Below are positions 1 to 6,700 of a stretch of 7,911 nucleotides of DNA, one piece after another. The translations under genes were made by a program, and so were the position numbers. Position 1 is the first letter of the stretch. Every line of letters begins with the position of its first letter. This DNA comes from Sulfurovum sp. (GTDB lineage: Bacteria; Campylobacterota; Campylobacteria; Campylobacterales; Sulfurovaceae): the NCBI GenBank assembly GCA_020719895.1, contig DYPM01000084.1, forward strand, positions 1 through 7,911, given 5' to 3'. The notes beneath the pieces were generated by a model. The model was given only the letters and a program-made list of their open reading frames with translations, was not told the DNA's origin and did no database searches.

Positions 1-26
1 TCATTGCGAACGAAGTGAAGCAATCT
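1..26. repeat. Dispersed palindromic repeat, cut by the window edge
   Basis: The first bases carry ATTGC (3-7) and GCAAT (20-24) around a purine-rich GAACGAAGTGAA centre. This closely resembles the short intergenic repeat (core like ATTGCGAGCGAAGCGAAGCAAT) found scattered in many unrelated bacterial genomes. The resemblance comes from memory, not a search. Only one copy lies in the window and it may extend to the left. It sits outside any gene, as such elements usually do. Confidence 0.5.
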
Positions 27-107
27 ATGTTTTTAGAGGTTCCCTTATGAAATTAGGATAAAAAAAGGGTGAAATATCCTTTAGAACTTATTTGCTCAAA
101 CACGAAT

Positions 108-118
108 TATGTTAAAAT
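108..118 (+). promoter_or_regulatory. Possible -10 region for the transporter gene
   Basis: TATGTTAAAAT, including TTAAAAT at 112-118, lies about 26 bp before the start codon at 144 in an AT-rich stretch. No convincing -35 box is seen, which is normal for Campylobacterota sigma-70 promoters. The ribosome binding site AAGGAAA is at 134-140. The call rests on position and base composition only. Confidence 0.3.
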
Positions 119-143
119 CAAAAGCTAACACACAAGGAAATCC

Positions 144-1613
144 ATGCAATCATTTTTGACTCTTTTGTTTACGCCAATACGTGCGTTGAGGTTGCGTTAT
201 CTTCCGCTTTTATTGGTCTATTTTGCATACGGTTCGAGTGTTTTTGTGACTATCGCTGAGAGTTTTTGGGTCAAACAGTCTCTTAATATAAGCGCCGAAG
301 GTCTTTTGGCATTAGGGGTTTGGCTTACTGTGCCGTGGACGATTAAAATGATTTTTGGGCAGATGGTCGATTCGGTAACACTCTTTGGTAGCAATCGAAA
401 AATCTATATCTACATCGGTGCGTCGTTGATAACTATAAGTACGATTTTGCTGATTGGAATCGTCGGAGAACATACTTATATGCAAGACTACGACAAAGAG
501 TCAGTGTATATCTTTGCATCGGTGATTGGTGTTGTGGGATTTGTGATTCAAGATGTGGTTGCTGATACGATGAGTACTGAAGTTGTAGATCGTACTCAAA
601 GCAAAGAAGAGATCAAAAAAGAGCTTGCTATGATACAGGTATTGGCACGTCTTTCATTGGGTTTGGCAATTTTTCTTATGGGTTGGCTTGGAGGTGAGTT
701 GGCTGATATTTATGATTATGAGACTGTATTCGCCTTATCGCTTTTTATTCCGTTTCTTTCGATAATTGGCACACTTTTTGTCAAACTTACTCCCGTCACT
801 CCTTCGCCTCTAAATAAAGAGATACTTTTTGGTGGTTTGTTTTTTGCTTTTTTTGTGGTGACTATGGGATATCAAAATGTGCCTTACTCTCAAGAGATTG
901 TATTTGTAGTATCGATGGGAGTAGTTCTTTATATGCTTAGAACGCTTGTGATTGATCTTGACCCTGATACGATTCATCATATCAAGATGGCAATGATTGT
1001 GATTTTTGTGTATCGTGCCACTCCTGCAATCGGACCTGCATTGCAGTGGTGGGAGATGGATGTATTGGGATTTGATGAGTCTTTTTTTGCCAAACTTGCA
1101 ATGATTGGAGGAGGAATTGCACTTGCTGGAATGTGGTTAAGCTCCCGATTGATTATCTCTCAAAAAATCTCCACTGTTCTTATCTCTTTGACTATTATGA
1201 ATACTATACTCTCTCTTCCATTTTTGGGTATGTATTATGATCTTCATACGCTTTTGGGCATTGATGCGCGAATCGTTGCAATTGTAGATACAGCTCTAAT
1301 ATCGCCTTTTGATTATATCGCTGGTGTATTGATGCTTACACTTGTGGCTATCTATGCTCCTGAAGGAAAAAAAGGAACATGGTTTGCTCTTATGGCAAGC
1401 TTGATGAATCTTGCACTGAGTGCAGGAAAGTTAATGGGAAAATATCTCAACCAAATATTTGTAGTAACACGAGAGATGAAAGAAGATGGTGTAGTAACAG
1501 TCGCAGCCAACTATCAACAGCTCGAAGAGCTTTTGTGGTCTGTTATTATTATTGGTTTTGTTTTACCAATCACTACACTACTATTTTTTAATCCTAATCC
1601 AAAAACAAAGTGA
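144..1613 (+). CDS. MFS-type transporter, BT1 (folate-biopterin transporter-like) family
   Basis: Predicted 489-aa inner-membrane protein with about 12 hydrophobic segments spread over its length. Family signals are PWTIKMIFGQMVD (residues 64-76), at the usual place of the loop between helices 2 and 3; QDVVADTMSTEVVDR (136-150); and RATPAIGPALQWWEMDVLGF (291-310), which resembles the conserved BT1 segment with a Pro/aromatic stretch followed by LGF. The charged stretch SKEEIKKE (153-160) is probably a cytoplasmic loop. The length fits BT1 proteins. The substrate cannot be read from the sequence: bacterial BT1 homologues are often named folate/biopterin transporters without proof, and an AmpG-like MFS role is possible. 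The ATG start has AAGGAAA upstream. A HAD phosphatase follows within 8 nt, so the two are probably co-transcribed. Confidence 0.75.
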   Translation: MQSFLTLLFTPIRALRLRYLPLLLVYFAYGSSVFVTIAESFWVKQSLNISAEGLLALGVWLTVPWTIKMIFGQMVDSVTLFGSNRKIYIYIGASLITISTILLIGIVGEHTYMQDYDKESVYIFASVIGVVGFVIQDVVADTMSTEVVDRTQSKEEIKKELAMIQVLARLSLGLAIFLMGWLGGELADIYDYETVFALSLFIPFLSIIGTLFVKLTPVTPSPLNKEILFGGLFFAFFVVTMGYQNVPYSQEIVFVVSMGVVLYMLRTLVIDLDPDTIHHIKMAMIVIFVYRATPAIGPALQWWEMDVLGFDESFFAKLAMIGGGIALAGMWLSSRLIISQKISTVLISLTIMNTILSLPFLGMYYDLHTLLGIDARIVAIVDTALISPFDYIAGVLMLTLVAIYAPEGKKGTWFALMASLMNLALSAGKLMGKYLNQIFVVTREMKEDGVVTVAANYQQLEELLWSVIIIGFVLPITTLLFFNPNPKTK

Positions 1614-1621
1614 GAAAACGA

Positions 1622-2254
1622 ATGACTATTTTATTTGATCTTGACGGCACACTTATTGACTCTACTGAAGCTATTGTAGAGAGTTTTGAAGTAACATTTG
1701 CAACATTTGGCATCAAGTCCCCAGAAACTTCAATGATTACTTCGCAGATTGGTCATCCGCTCGATGAGATGATGCGTACGTTTGGTGTTGAAGAGAAGTA
1801 TATTTGGGAATATGTCGATGTGTACAAAAAACACTACCGATCAATTTCATGTCAAAAAACAGTATTGTTGCCCTCTGCAACGCAAGCAATTCAAGAGGCA
1901 AGTAAAATTGCAACATTAGGAGTCGTCACCACTAAAACAGGAAGATACTCCAAAGAGCTACTTGAGCATATGGGATTAATGCACTATTTTGAAGTGCTTA
2001 TTGGACGAGAAGATGTCGAAAATCCCAAGCCACATCCTGAGCCAATCCTTAAAGCATTAGAGAGGTTACCAACTGCTACAGGAGAGGTTTGGATGATTGG
2101 TGATACATGTATGGATATGCAAGCAGCCAATGCTGCAAATATCGGTAGCATTGGAGTTACATGCGGATATGGAACACGTGAAAATCTACAATTATGCACC
2201 CAAAATATTTGTGATAACGCACTCGAAGCAATTGCTTTTATTATCAAAAAATAA
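1622..2254 (+). CDS. HAD-superfamily phosphatase (phosphoglycolate phosphatase-like)
   Basis: A 210-aa soluble hydrolase with all four HAD motifs: DLDGT near residue 6 (nucleophile and general acid/base Asp), VTT near 102, the Lys in NPKPHPEP near 138, and MIGDTCMDMQAA near 157 with the Mg2+-binding Asp residues. The insert between motifs I and II fits a helical C1 cap, as in phosphoglycolate phosphatase, PpaX and beta-phosphoglucomutase. Its substrate is a small phosphate ester that cannot be named from sequence. I chose ATG 1622 because it gives MTILFDLDGT, the usual family N-terminus. A GTG at 1610 overlapping the upstream TGA would add four residues. Neither start has a strong ribosome binding site, which suggests translational coupling to the transporter. 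No hairpin terminator follows. Confidence 0.85.
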   Translation: MTILFDLDGTLIDSTEAIVESFEVTFATFGIKSPETSMITSQIGHPLDEMMRTFGVEEKYIWEYVDVYKKHYRSISCQKTVLLPSATQAIQEASKIATLGVVTTKTGRYSKELLEHMGLMHYFEVLIGREDVENPKPHPEPILKALERLPTATGEVWMIGDTCMDMQAANAANIGSIGVTCGYGTRENLQLCTQNICDNALEAIAFIIKK

Positions 2255-2304
2255 CGTAAGATTAAATAACGCATAAATTCAACCTCGTTTAAGAGTCTCA
2301 TTAC

Positions 2305-2310
2305 TACAAT
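2305..2310 (+). promoter_or_regulatory. Possible -10 box of the por operon
   Basis: TACAAT is one mismatch from the TATAAT consensus and lies 93 bp before porC. A start site about 7 nt downstream (near 2317) would put the large hairpin at 2322-2376 almost at the 5' end of the mRNA. No clear -35 box is present. Position-based inference. Confidence 0.35.
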
Positions 2311-2321
2311 AGGAAAAATTA

Positions 2322-2376
2322 CAATGAAATCCCCTAAATCTACACTCTCCATTGTAGAGATTAGCGGATTTCATTG
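2322..2376 (+). promoter_or_regulatory. Long hairpin in the leader of the por operon
   Basis: An imperfect inverted repeat of about 20 base pairs. CAATGAAATCC (2322-2332) pairs exactly with GGATTTCATTG (2366-2376), CTAA (2334-2337) with TTAG (2361-2364), and TCTAC (2339-2343) with GTAGA (2354-2358). The loop is 10 nt (2344-2353). No T-run follows, so it is not a standard terminator. The porC ribosome binding site AGGAGA (2388-2393) lies just outside the stem. It could be a 5' stabilising stem, a regulatory leader or a palindromic insertion; sequence alone does not decide. Confidence 0.6.
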
Positions 2377-2397
2377 AGTTTAATAATAGGAGAAAAC

Positions 2398-2961
2398 ATG
2401 ACAGAGATTAGATGGCACAGTCGTGCTGGTCAAGGTGCTGTTTCTGGTGCGAAAGGACTAGGAGATGTTGTCGCTACGACAGGTAAAGAGGTTCAAGCCT
2501 TTGCACTTTACGGCTCCGCAAAACGAGGTGCAGCACTTAGAGCTTATAATAGAATTGATGATAAACAAATTTTGAACCACGCAAAATTTATGAATCCTGA
2601 CTATGTGTTAGTGATTGACCCCGCATTGGCATATACTGATAATATTGAAGAAAATGAGAGTGAAGAGACCAAATATATCATCACTACACACCTTAGCAAA
2701 GAGGAGTTGATTGAAGGTCGTCCTAGCCTCAAAGGAAAAGAAGATAGAGTTTATATAGTTGACTGTGTACAAATTTCACTTGATACTATCGGAAGATCAG
2801 TTCCTAATGCACCAATGCTTGGAGCATTTGTAAAAGTTTCAGGAATGTTTGAGCTTGAGTATTTTTTGGAAAATATGAAAAGAGTACTTTCCAAATTTCC
2901 TCAAAAAATTATTGACGGAAATATGCAAGCGATCACAAAAGCATACAACGAAGTGAAATAA
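2398..2961 (+). CDS. porC: Pyruvate:ferredoxin/flavodoxin oxidoreductase, gamma subunit
   Basis: A 187-aa subunit of the four-subunit 2-oxoacid:acceptor oxidoreductase family, which catalyses pyruvate + CoA + oxidised carrier to acetyl-CoA + CO2 + reduced carrier, reversibly, in the cytoplasm. The N-terminus MTEIRWHSRAGQGAVSGAKG matches the gamma-domain signature, where a Gly-rich GQG loop follows the first strand. YGSAKRGAALRAYNRID (about residues 41-57) matches the conserved part after the second strand. Length is normal for PorG/PorC. The ATG at 2398 is preferred over a TTG at 2374 because AGGAGA lies 4 nt upstream and the family N-terminus begins there; 2374 falls within the leader hairpin. 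First gene of porCDAB; the delta gene follows after 16 nt. A close paralogue for 2-oxoglutarate exists in these bacteria, but the associated PorD and PorA fit the pyruvate enzyme better. Confidence 0.9.
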   Translation: MTEIRWHSRAGQGAVSGAKGLGDVVATTGKEVQAFALYGSAKRGAALRAYNRIDDKQILNHAKFMNPDYVLVIDPALAYTDNIEENESEETKYIITTHLSKEELIEGRPSLKGKEDRVYIVDCVQISLDTIGRSVPNAPMLGAFVKVSGMFELEYFLENMKRVLSKFPQKIIDGNMQAITKAYNEVK

Positions 2962-2977
2962 CGAGAGAGGATTAAGA

Positions 2978-3433
2978 ATGCAAGATTTGAAGCTATTAGC
3001 AAATGACAAAAGAGGAAAAACAGAACTCGGAAGTCGTAGAGATTTGGTTGGTTGGCATGAAGTAACGCAAGGAAGCATACTTCCTTCATTTGATGGAGAT
3101 GCCATAGGCATCGCTTTGAAAAAAGCCGAAGAGAGAGTTTACTCTAACTTCAACTCTTACACAGCGACAGTTGCATCTTGGAGAGTCCAAAAACCTGTTT
3201 TTAATATTGATGTATGTATTGATTGTCAAAACTGTTGGGTGTGGTGTCCTGATAGTTCTATTCTCTCAAGAGACAAACAGATGATGGGTATCGACTATGA
3301 CCACTGTAAGGGATGCCAAGTGTGTTCGGAAGTGTGTCCTACAAATCCAAAATCACTTTTAATGTTTAATGAATATGTACAGCTTGAAGATGCACTTGCT
3401 TCATGGCCAGAAAAAAAGAAAAAAGAGAAATAA
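2978..3433 (+). CDS. porD: Pyruvate:ferredoxin/flavodoxin oxidoreductase, delta subunit (2x[4Fe-4S])
   Basis: A 151-aa ferredoxin-like subunit that carries electrons from the active site to the external carrier. Two full CxxCxxCxxxCP motifs are visible: Cys80, 83, 86, 90 (CIDCQNCWVWCP) and Cys110, 113, 116, 120 (CKGCQVCSEVCP), enough for two [4Fe-4S] clusters. About 75 residues precede the first motif (with GWHEVTQGSILPSFDG), longer than in archaeal PorD but in line with the Helicobacter-type subunit. The C-terminus is a Lys/Glu tail. The start at 2978 has AGGA at 2968-2971 with good spacing. The stop overlaps the ribosome binding site of porA, which starts 10 nt later. Confidence 0.92.
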   Translation: MQDLKLLANDKRGKTELGSRRDLVGWHEVTQGSILPSFDGDAIGIALKKAEERVYSNFNSYTATVASWRVQKPVFNIDVCIDCQNCWVWCPDSSILSRDKQMMGIDYDHCKGCQVCSEVCPTNPKSLLMFNEYVQLEDALASWPEKKKKEK

Positions 3434-3443
3434 GGAATACACA

Positions 3444-4679
3444 ATGGCAGTAAAGTATGATTTAAATGAACGAGAAGTATGGGATGGTAACTTTGCCGCA
3501 TCTCAATCACTAAGACAAGCCAAAGTTGATGTAGTTGCCGCTTATCCAATCACCCCTTCTACTCCAATTGTTGAAAATTATGGTAGCTATGTCGCCAACG
3601 GTTATGTTGATGGTGAATTTGTAATGGTAGAGTCTGAACACGCAGCAATGTCAGCGTGTGTTGGAGCATCTGCTTCAGGTGGACGTGTATCGACTGCAAC
3701 ATCTTCTCAAGGGTTTGCATTGATGGTAGAGGTACTCTATCAAGCTTCGGGAATGAGACTTCCTATCGTCTTAAATGTTGTCAATAGAGCATTAGCATCA
3801 CCACTGAATGTACGCGGAGATCACTCTGATATGTATTTAGGAAGAGATTCTGGTTGGATTCAAGTAGATGCATTTAACGCTCAAGAGGCGTATGATCTTG
3901 CATTATGTGCTTTTAAAATCGGTGAAAACCATACGGTAAGACTTCCTGTGATGGTTCATCAAGATGGATTTATCACTTCTCATACTGCACAAAATGTCTA
4001 TCCTTTGTCTGATGAGGTGGCATACGATTTTGTGGGAGATTTTAAGCCTGTAGATGATATGTTGGACTTCTCTCGACCTATCACTTATGGTGCACAGACC
4101 GAAGAGGATTGGCACTTTGAACACAAAGCAAGACAACACAAAGCGTTGTTTGATTCACGCGAAGTGATTGATGCGGTATTTGCAGAGTTTGAGAAAATCT
4201 CTGGACGTGCCTACAAAAGAGTAGAGAGCTATGATATGGAAGATGCAGAAGTTGCTATCGTTGCGCTCGGAACAACTGTAGAAACAGCACGTGTTGCAGC
4301 CTCTGAGCTTAGAAGCGAAGATGGCATTAAGGCAGGTGTAGTGGCGATTAGAAATTTCCGTCCATTTCCTTTTGATAAAGTAAGAGAAGCACTTGCAAAT
4401 GTCAAATCAATTGCAGTACTTGATCGTTCATCACCAGGTGGTGCGATGGGAGCATTCTTCAACGAAGTGTCTGCTGCTATCTACTCAACACCCAATAGAC
4501 CACTCGTAACAAACTATATTTATGGTCTTGGTGGGCGTGACTTTTCTATAGAAGAAGCAAAACGTATTTTCAAAGAGCAAAAAGAAAACGCTGACGCAGG
4601 ACACATTATGACTGATATCCAACAGTTCTCTGGACTTAGAGGACCATCTCTTGGATTTTTCAAAACAAAAAGAGGTTAA
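3444..4679 (+). CDS. porA: Pyruvate:ferredoxin/flavodoxin oxidoreductase, alpha subunit
   Basis: A 411-aa subunit holding the pyrimidine side of the thiamine diphosphate site and the pyruvate pocket. AAYPITPSTPI (residues 32-42) contains the YPITP signature, whose Thr contacts substrate in Desulfovibrio PFOR. VESEHAAMSACVGASASGGR (62-81) includes the Glu expected to activate the cofactor (Glu65 by motif alignment). NRALASPLNVRGDHSD (114-129) includes Arg115, matching the pyruvate-binding Arg, then the conserved GDHSD. The C-terminal half (ALGTTVETARVAA, then IRNFRPFP, then AVLDRS) is the transketolase C-terminal-like domain. Length fits PorA. I chose ATG 3444 because AAGGAA (3432-3437) lies 6 nt upstream; an in-frame ATG at 3369 lies inside porD and would add 25 unrelated residues. 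porB follows after 2 nt. Residue roles are transferred by motif, not structure. Confidence 0.95.
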   Translation: MAVKYDLNEREVWDGNFAASQSLRQAKVDVVAAYPITPSTPIVENYGSYVANGYVDGEFVMVESEHAAMSACVGASASGGRVSTATSSQGFALMVEVLYQASGMRLPIVLNVVNRALASPLNVRGDHSDMYLGRDSGWIQVDAFNAQEAYDLALCAFKIGENHTVRLPVMVHQDGFITSHTAQNVYPLSDEVAYDFVGDFKPVDDMLDFSRPITYGAQTEEDWHFEHKARQHKALFDSREVIDAVFAEFEKISGRAYKRVESYDMEDAEVAIVALGTTVETARVAASELRSEDGIKAGVVAIRNFRPFPFDKVREALANVKSIAVLDRSSPGGAMGAFFNEVSAAIYSTPNRPLVTNYIYGLGGRDFSIEEAKRIFKEQKENADAGHIMTDIQQFSGLRGPSLGFFKTKRG

Positions 4680-4681
4680 AG

Positions 4682-5635
4682 ATGGCAACTACTTCAATTA
4701 AAAACTTAAAAGAGTTTTCAACTACTAATGATAGATTTGAGGGTGCACACACGCTTTGTCCGGGTTGTGCACACTCTATGATTGTAAGAGAACTTATGAA
4801 CTGTACTGATGACAATTTGGTTATTGGTAGCAACACAGGATGTCTTGAGGTATCAACGGCAGTTTATCCGTTTACTTCATGGGATACTTCATGGATTCAT
4901 ATCGGATTTGAAAATGCTGCAAGTGCTATCAGTGGAGCAGAAGCGATGCACAAAGCACGAAAGAAAAAAGGTACACTCAAAGACAATGACGCGTCAGTCA
5001 AATTTGTAGCATTTGGTGGCGATGGTTCTACTTTTGATATCGGTTTTCAATGGCTTTCTGGTGCAATAGAGAGAGGACATGACTTTACTTATATTTGCTT
5101 GGACAACGAAAACTACGCCAATACAGGTGGACAAAGATCTTCAGCGACTCCTATTGGCTCAACCACTTCAACAGCACAAGCAGGAACGCATTCTTACGGC
5201 AAAAAAGAGAAGAAAAAAGACATCGTTGCAATTATGGCAGCACACGGTGCACCTTATGTAGCACAACTTGCTCCAAACAAATGGAAAGCGATGGCAAAAG
5301 GATTTCAAAAAGCTCTTGAAACAGAAGGTCCATGCTTTATCAATACTGTCTCTCCGTGTTGTACAGAGTGGAGATTTGATCCTAAAGATACTATTGGTAT
5401 CACTGATCTTGCAACAGACTCTTTGATGTTTCCTGTATATGAGATTATTGATGGTCATGAACTTAATATTCTCTATAGACCTAAGACTGTCATTAAAGTC
5501 GAAGAGTATATGGGGGCACAAGGACGCTACAAGCACCTTTTCAAACCTGAATATAGACATATTATCGACAAGGTACAAAAAGATATTGATGAGCAGTGGG
5601 ATTATCTTCAAAGACGTGAAGAGGCAAGAATCTAA
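4682..5635 (+). CDS. porB: Pyruvate:ferredoxin/flavodoxin oxidoreductase, beta subunit (TPP-binding)
   Basis: A 317-aa subunit that binds the thiamine diphosphate phosphates and the active-site [4Fe-4S] cluster. The TPP motif runs from GGDGSTFDIG (112-121) to DNENYANTGGQ (141-151). Expected cluster ligands are Cys26 and Cys29 (CPGC), Cys54 (NTGC) and one of Cys226/Cys227 (SPCCTEW). The 25-residue step from the second to the third Cys equals that of Desulfovibrio PFOR as I remember it. Length is typical. The ATG has AGAGG at 4671-4675, next to the porA stop. It is the last por gene; a structured element and then a terminator follow. In Campylobacterota this enzyme is known to serve pyruvate oxidation (Helicobacter) and, in autotrophs, pyruvate synthesis from acetyl-CoA and CO2; which applies here is not shown. 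Confidence 0.95.
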   Translation: MATTSIKNLKEFSTTNDRFEGAHTLCPGCAHSMIVRELMNCTDDNLVIGSNTGCLEVSTAVYPFTSWDTSWIHIGFENAASAISGAEAMHKARKKKGTLKDNDASVKFVAFGGDGSTFDIGFQWLSGAIERGHDFTYICLDNENYANTGGQRSSATPIGSTTSTAQAGTHSYGKKEKKKDIVAIMAAHGAPYVAQLAPNKWKAMAKGFQKALETEGPCFINTVSPCCTEWRFDPKDTIGITDLATDSLMFPVYEIIDGHELNILYRPKTVIKVEEYMGAQGRYKHLFKPEYRHIIDKVQKDIDEQWDYLQRREEARI

Positions 5636-5641
5636 CTGAAC

Positions 5642-5743
5642 CATCTGATTAATTCTCAAATTTTGAGCAAGCTCAAAATTAGGTCTTCGTGCCGACGGCT
5701 CTCTGGAGTAGTCGCTCTTATAAGATTTATATTTAATCAGATG
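5642..5743. other. 102-bp structured element with 11-bp terminal inverted repeats
   Basis: CATCTGATTAA (5642-5652) is the exact reverse complement of TTAATCAGATG (5733-5743). Between them lie a perfect 10-bp palindrome, AATTTTGAGC (5659-5668) and GCTCAAAATT (5671-5680), and a second hairpin at 5693-5714 in which CGAC/GTCG closes GCTC/GAGT around a TCTG loop. TCTT (5684-5687) can also pair with AAGA (5722-5725). The fold would be a branched RNA closed by a long stem, or a small palindromic mobile element. No target-site duplication is evident. Its position between porB and the terminator puts it in the por mRNA 3' end. I do not recognise a named RNA family. Confidence 0.5.
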
Positions 5744-5760
5744 TCTCAATTATTTTTTAT

Positions 5761-5782
5761 GGTGGGTTTTCCCCACCTTTTT
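5761..5782 (+). terminator. Rho-independent terminator of the por operon
   Basis: GGTGGG (5761-5766) and CCCACC (5772-5777) form a GC-rich 6-bp stem with a short TTTTC loop, followed directly by TTTTT and further T-rich sequence. It lies 126 bp after porB. The reverse strand lacks a T-run after the stem, so it acts on plus-strand transcripts only. Confidence 0.8.
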
Positions 5783-5823
5783 GTTATGTATCGCACATTT
5801 CTTTTTATCACCTCTTTTTATCC

Positions 5824-5838
5824 AGCCTATTATAGGCT
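5824..5838 (+). promoter_or_regulatory. luxS promoter -10 region inside a perfect palindrome
   Basis: AGCCTA-TTA-TAGGCT is a perfect 6-bp inverted repeat with a 3-nt centre. It contains TATTAT (5828-5833), a reasonable -10 box 35 bp before luxS. Upstream, T-rich tracts recur roughly every ten bases or so (5778-5820), the pattern described for Campylobacter sigma-70 promoters that lack a -35 box. The palindrome could be an operator for a dimeric regulator. No regulator is identified. Confidence 0.45.
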
Positions 5839-5868
5839 ATCTCAATATTAATCACAAAAGGAGTTTTT

Positions 5869-6390
5869 ATGCCTTTATTAGACAGCTTTACTGTTGATCA
5901 TACAAAAATGATCGCACCAGCAGTGCGTATTGCCAAAACGATGACTACTCCAAGTGGTGATTCGATTACTGTTTTTGATTTGAGATTTTGCAAACCCAAT
6001 CAAGAGATAATGTCAGAAAAAGGCACACATACGCTTGAGCATCTTTTTGCGGGATTTATGAGAGATCATCTCAATAGTCAAAATGTTGAGATTATTGATA
6101 TTTCTCCGATGGGATGTCGCACGGGATTTTATATGTCGCTACTTGGTACGCCAAATGCTCAAGAGGTCGCATATGCGTGGAGAGCATCGATGGATGATGT
6201 TATTGGAGTGGCTTGCGAAAATGATATTCCAGAGCTGAATCTCTATCAGTGTGGCACTTGTGATATGCACTCATTATTGGAGGCAAAAGAGATTGCTCAA
6301 AATGTCATTGATCGTGGCATTGGCGAGATGGACAATAGCGTATTAAAAATGGATGAAACGCAATTAGCAGAGGTCAATCATCGATGTTAA
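5869..6390 (+). CDS. luxS: S-ribosylhomocysteine lyase (LuxS)
   Basis: A 173-aa cytoplasmic metalloenzyme that cleaves S-ribosylhomocysteine to homocysteine and DPD, the precursor of autoinducer-2. It is the second step of SAH recycling after the Pfs nucleosidase, which is not in this window. Metal ligands are His54 and His58 in HTLEH and Cys128 in QCGTC; Glu57 is the expected general base and Cys83 in MGCRTGFYMS the catalytic Cys. The N-terminus MPLLDSFTVDHTKM is the standard one of the Campylobacter/Vibrio-type LuxS, so the start is secure; AAAAGGAG (5856-5863) lies 5 nt upstream. Length is normal. It is the first gene of a new unit after the por terminator, and its stop overlaps the next gene's start by 7 nt. 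Whether it signals or only recycles methyl-cycle products is not visible here. Confidence 0.97.
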   Translation: MPLLDSFTVDHTKMIAPAVRIAKTMTTPSGDSITVFDLRFCKPNQEIMSEKGTHTLEHLFAGFMRDHLNSQNVEIIDISPMGCRTGFYMSLLGTPNAQEVAYAWRASMDDVIGVACENDIPELNLYQCGTCDMHSLLEAKEIAQNVIDRGIGEMDNSVLKMDETQLAEVNHRC

Positions 6391-6689
6391 TTTTGATTCC
6401 TGTAAACAAAAGCGATAAAAACAGTGCAAAAATCGTACCTATATTAGAAGTAAAATCATGGGCATTGGTGGATTTTGATGAAGGCGAAGCAAAAAAAATC
6501 ACCTTTTTTGAGGATTGGAGAGAGAGTGGTGAAGGGTGGATTGATTTTGTCATTCTTGAAAATAGATTTGAAAATGCTATGGATTTTATCAATGAAGGAA
6601 TGATGTGTCTCTCTCGTAGAGAAGAAGAGACGATCGAAGAGTTGCTTAGTGCCTTTAAATTTAAAGAACTTGACGAGGTTGGTTTTTAG
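6384..6689 (+). CDS. Small NifX-like protein of unknown function
   Basis: A 101-aa acidic soluble protein, not firmly recognised. Its layout resembles the NifX/NifB-C-terminal (dinitrogenase iron-molybdenum cofactor) fold: a first strand LILIPVNKS (residues 2-10), a strand WALVDFDEGEAKKITFFEDW (26-45), a strand DFVILENR (54-61), a helix ENAMDFINEG (63-72), and the ending REEETIEELLSAFKFKEL (78-95), which is close to the family's usual T-x-EE-x-hydrophobic final helix. The conserved glycines after the DFVI strand are absent, so cofactor binding is doubtful. There is no signal peptide, membrane segment or Cys motif. The ATG overlaps the luxS stop by 7 nt; AGAGG (6369-6373) may serve as ribosome binding site. 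The overlap points to co-translation with luxS. The gene looks real; the family assignment is tentative. Confidence 0.8.
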   Translation: MLILIPVNKSDKNSAKIVPILEVKSWALVDFDEGEAKKITFFEDWRESGEGWIDFVILENRFENAMDFINEGMMCLSRREEETIEELLSAFKFKELDEVGF

Positions 6690-6700
6690 AGATAAGGTCG

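Noticed and set aside
55..80. AGGATA / TATCCT inverted repeat upstream of the transporter, considered as a terminator of an upstream gene
   Set aside because: Only a 6-bp AT-rich stem with a 14-nt loop and no T-run; too weak to call.
2948..2958. AACGAAGTGAA at the end of porC matches the centre of the repeat at 1-26
   Set aside because: It lies in codons for the conserved C-terminus of porC and lacks the ATTGC/GCAAT arms; a chance match.
3369..3443. Upstream ATG that would extend PorA by 25 residues
   Set aside because: It is inside porD in another frame, the added residues are Lys-rich and unlike the family, and the ATG at 3444 has a good ribosome binding site.
5168..5749. A 193-codon open frame on the minus strand across the end of porB and the following gap
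   Set aside because: It is antisense to the well-supported TPP domain gene porB, has no family signature and no ribosome binding site of note; long antisense frames are common opposite conserved genes.
5663..5851. A 62-codon plus-strand frame between porB and luxS
   Set aside because: It runs through the structured element, the terminator and the luxS promoter palindrome, and its translation follows those non-coding features.
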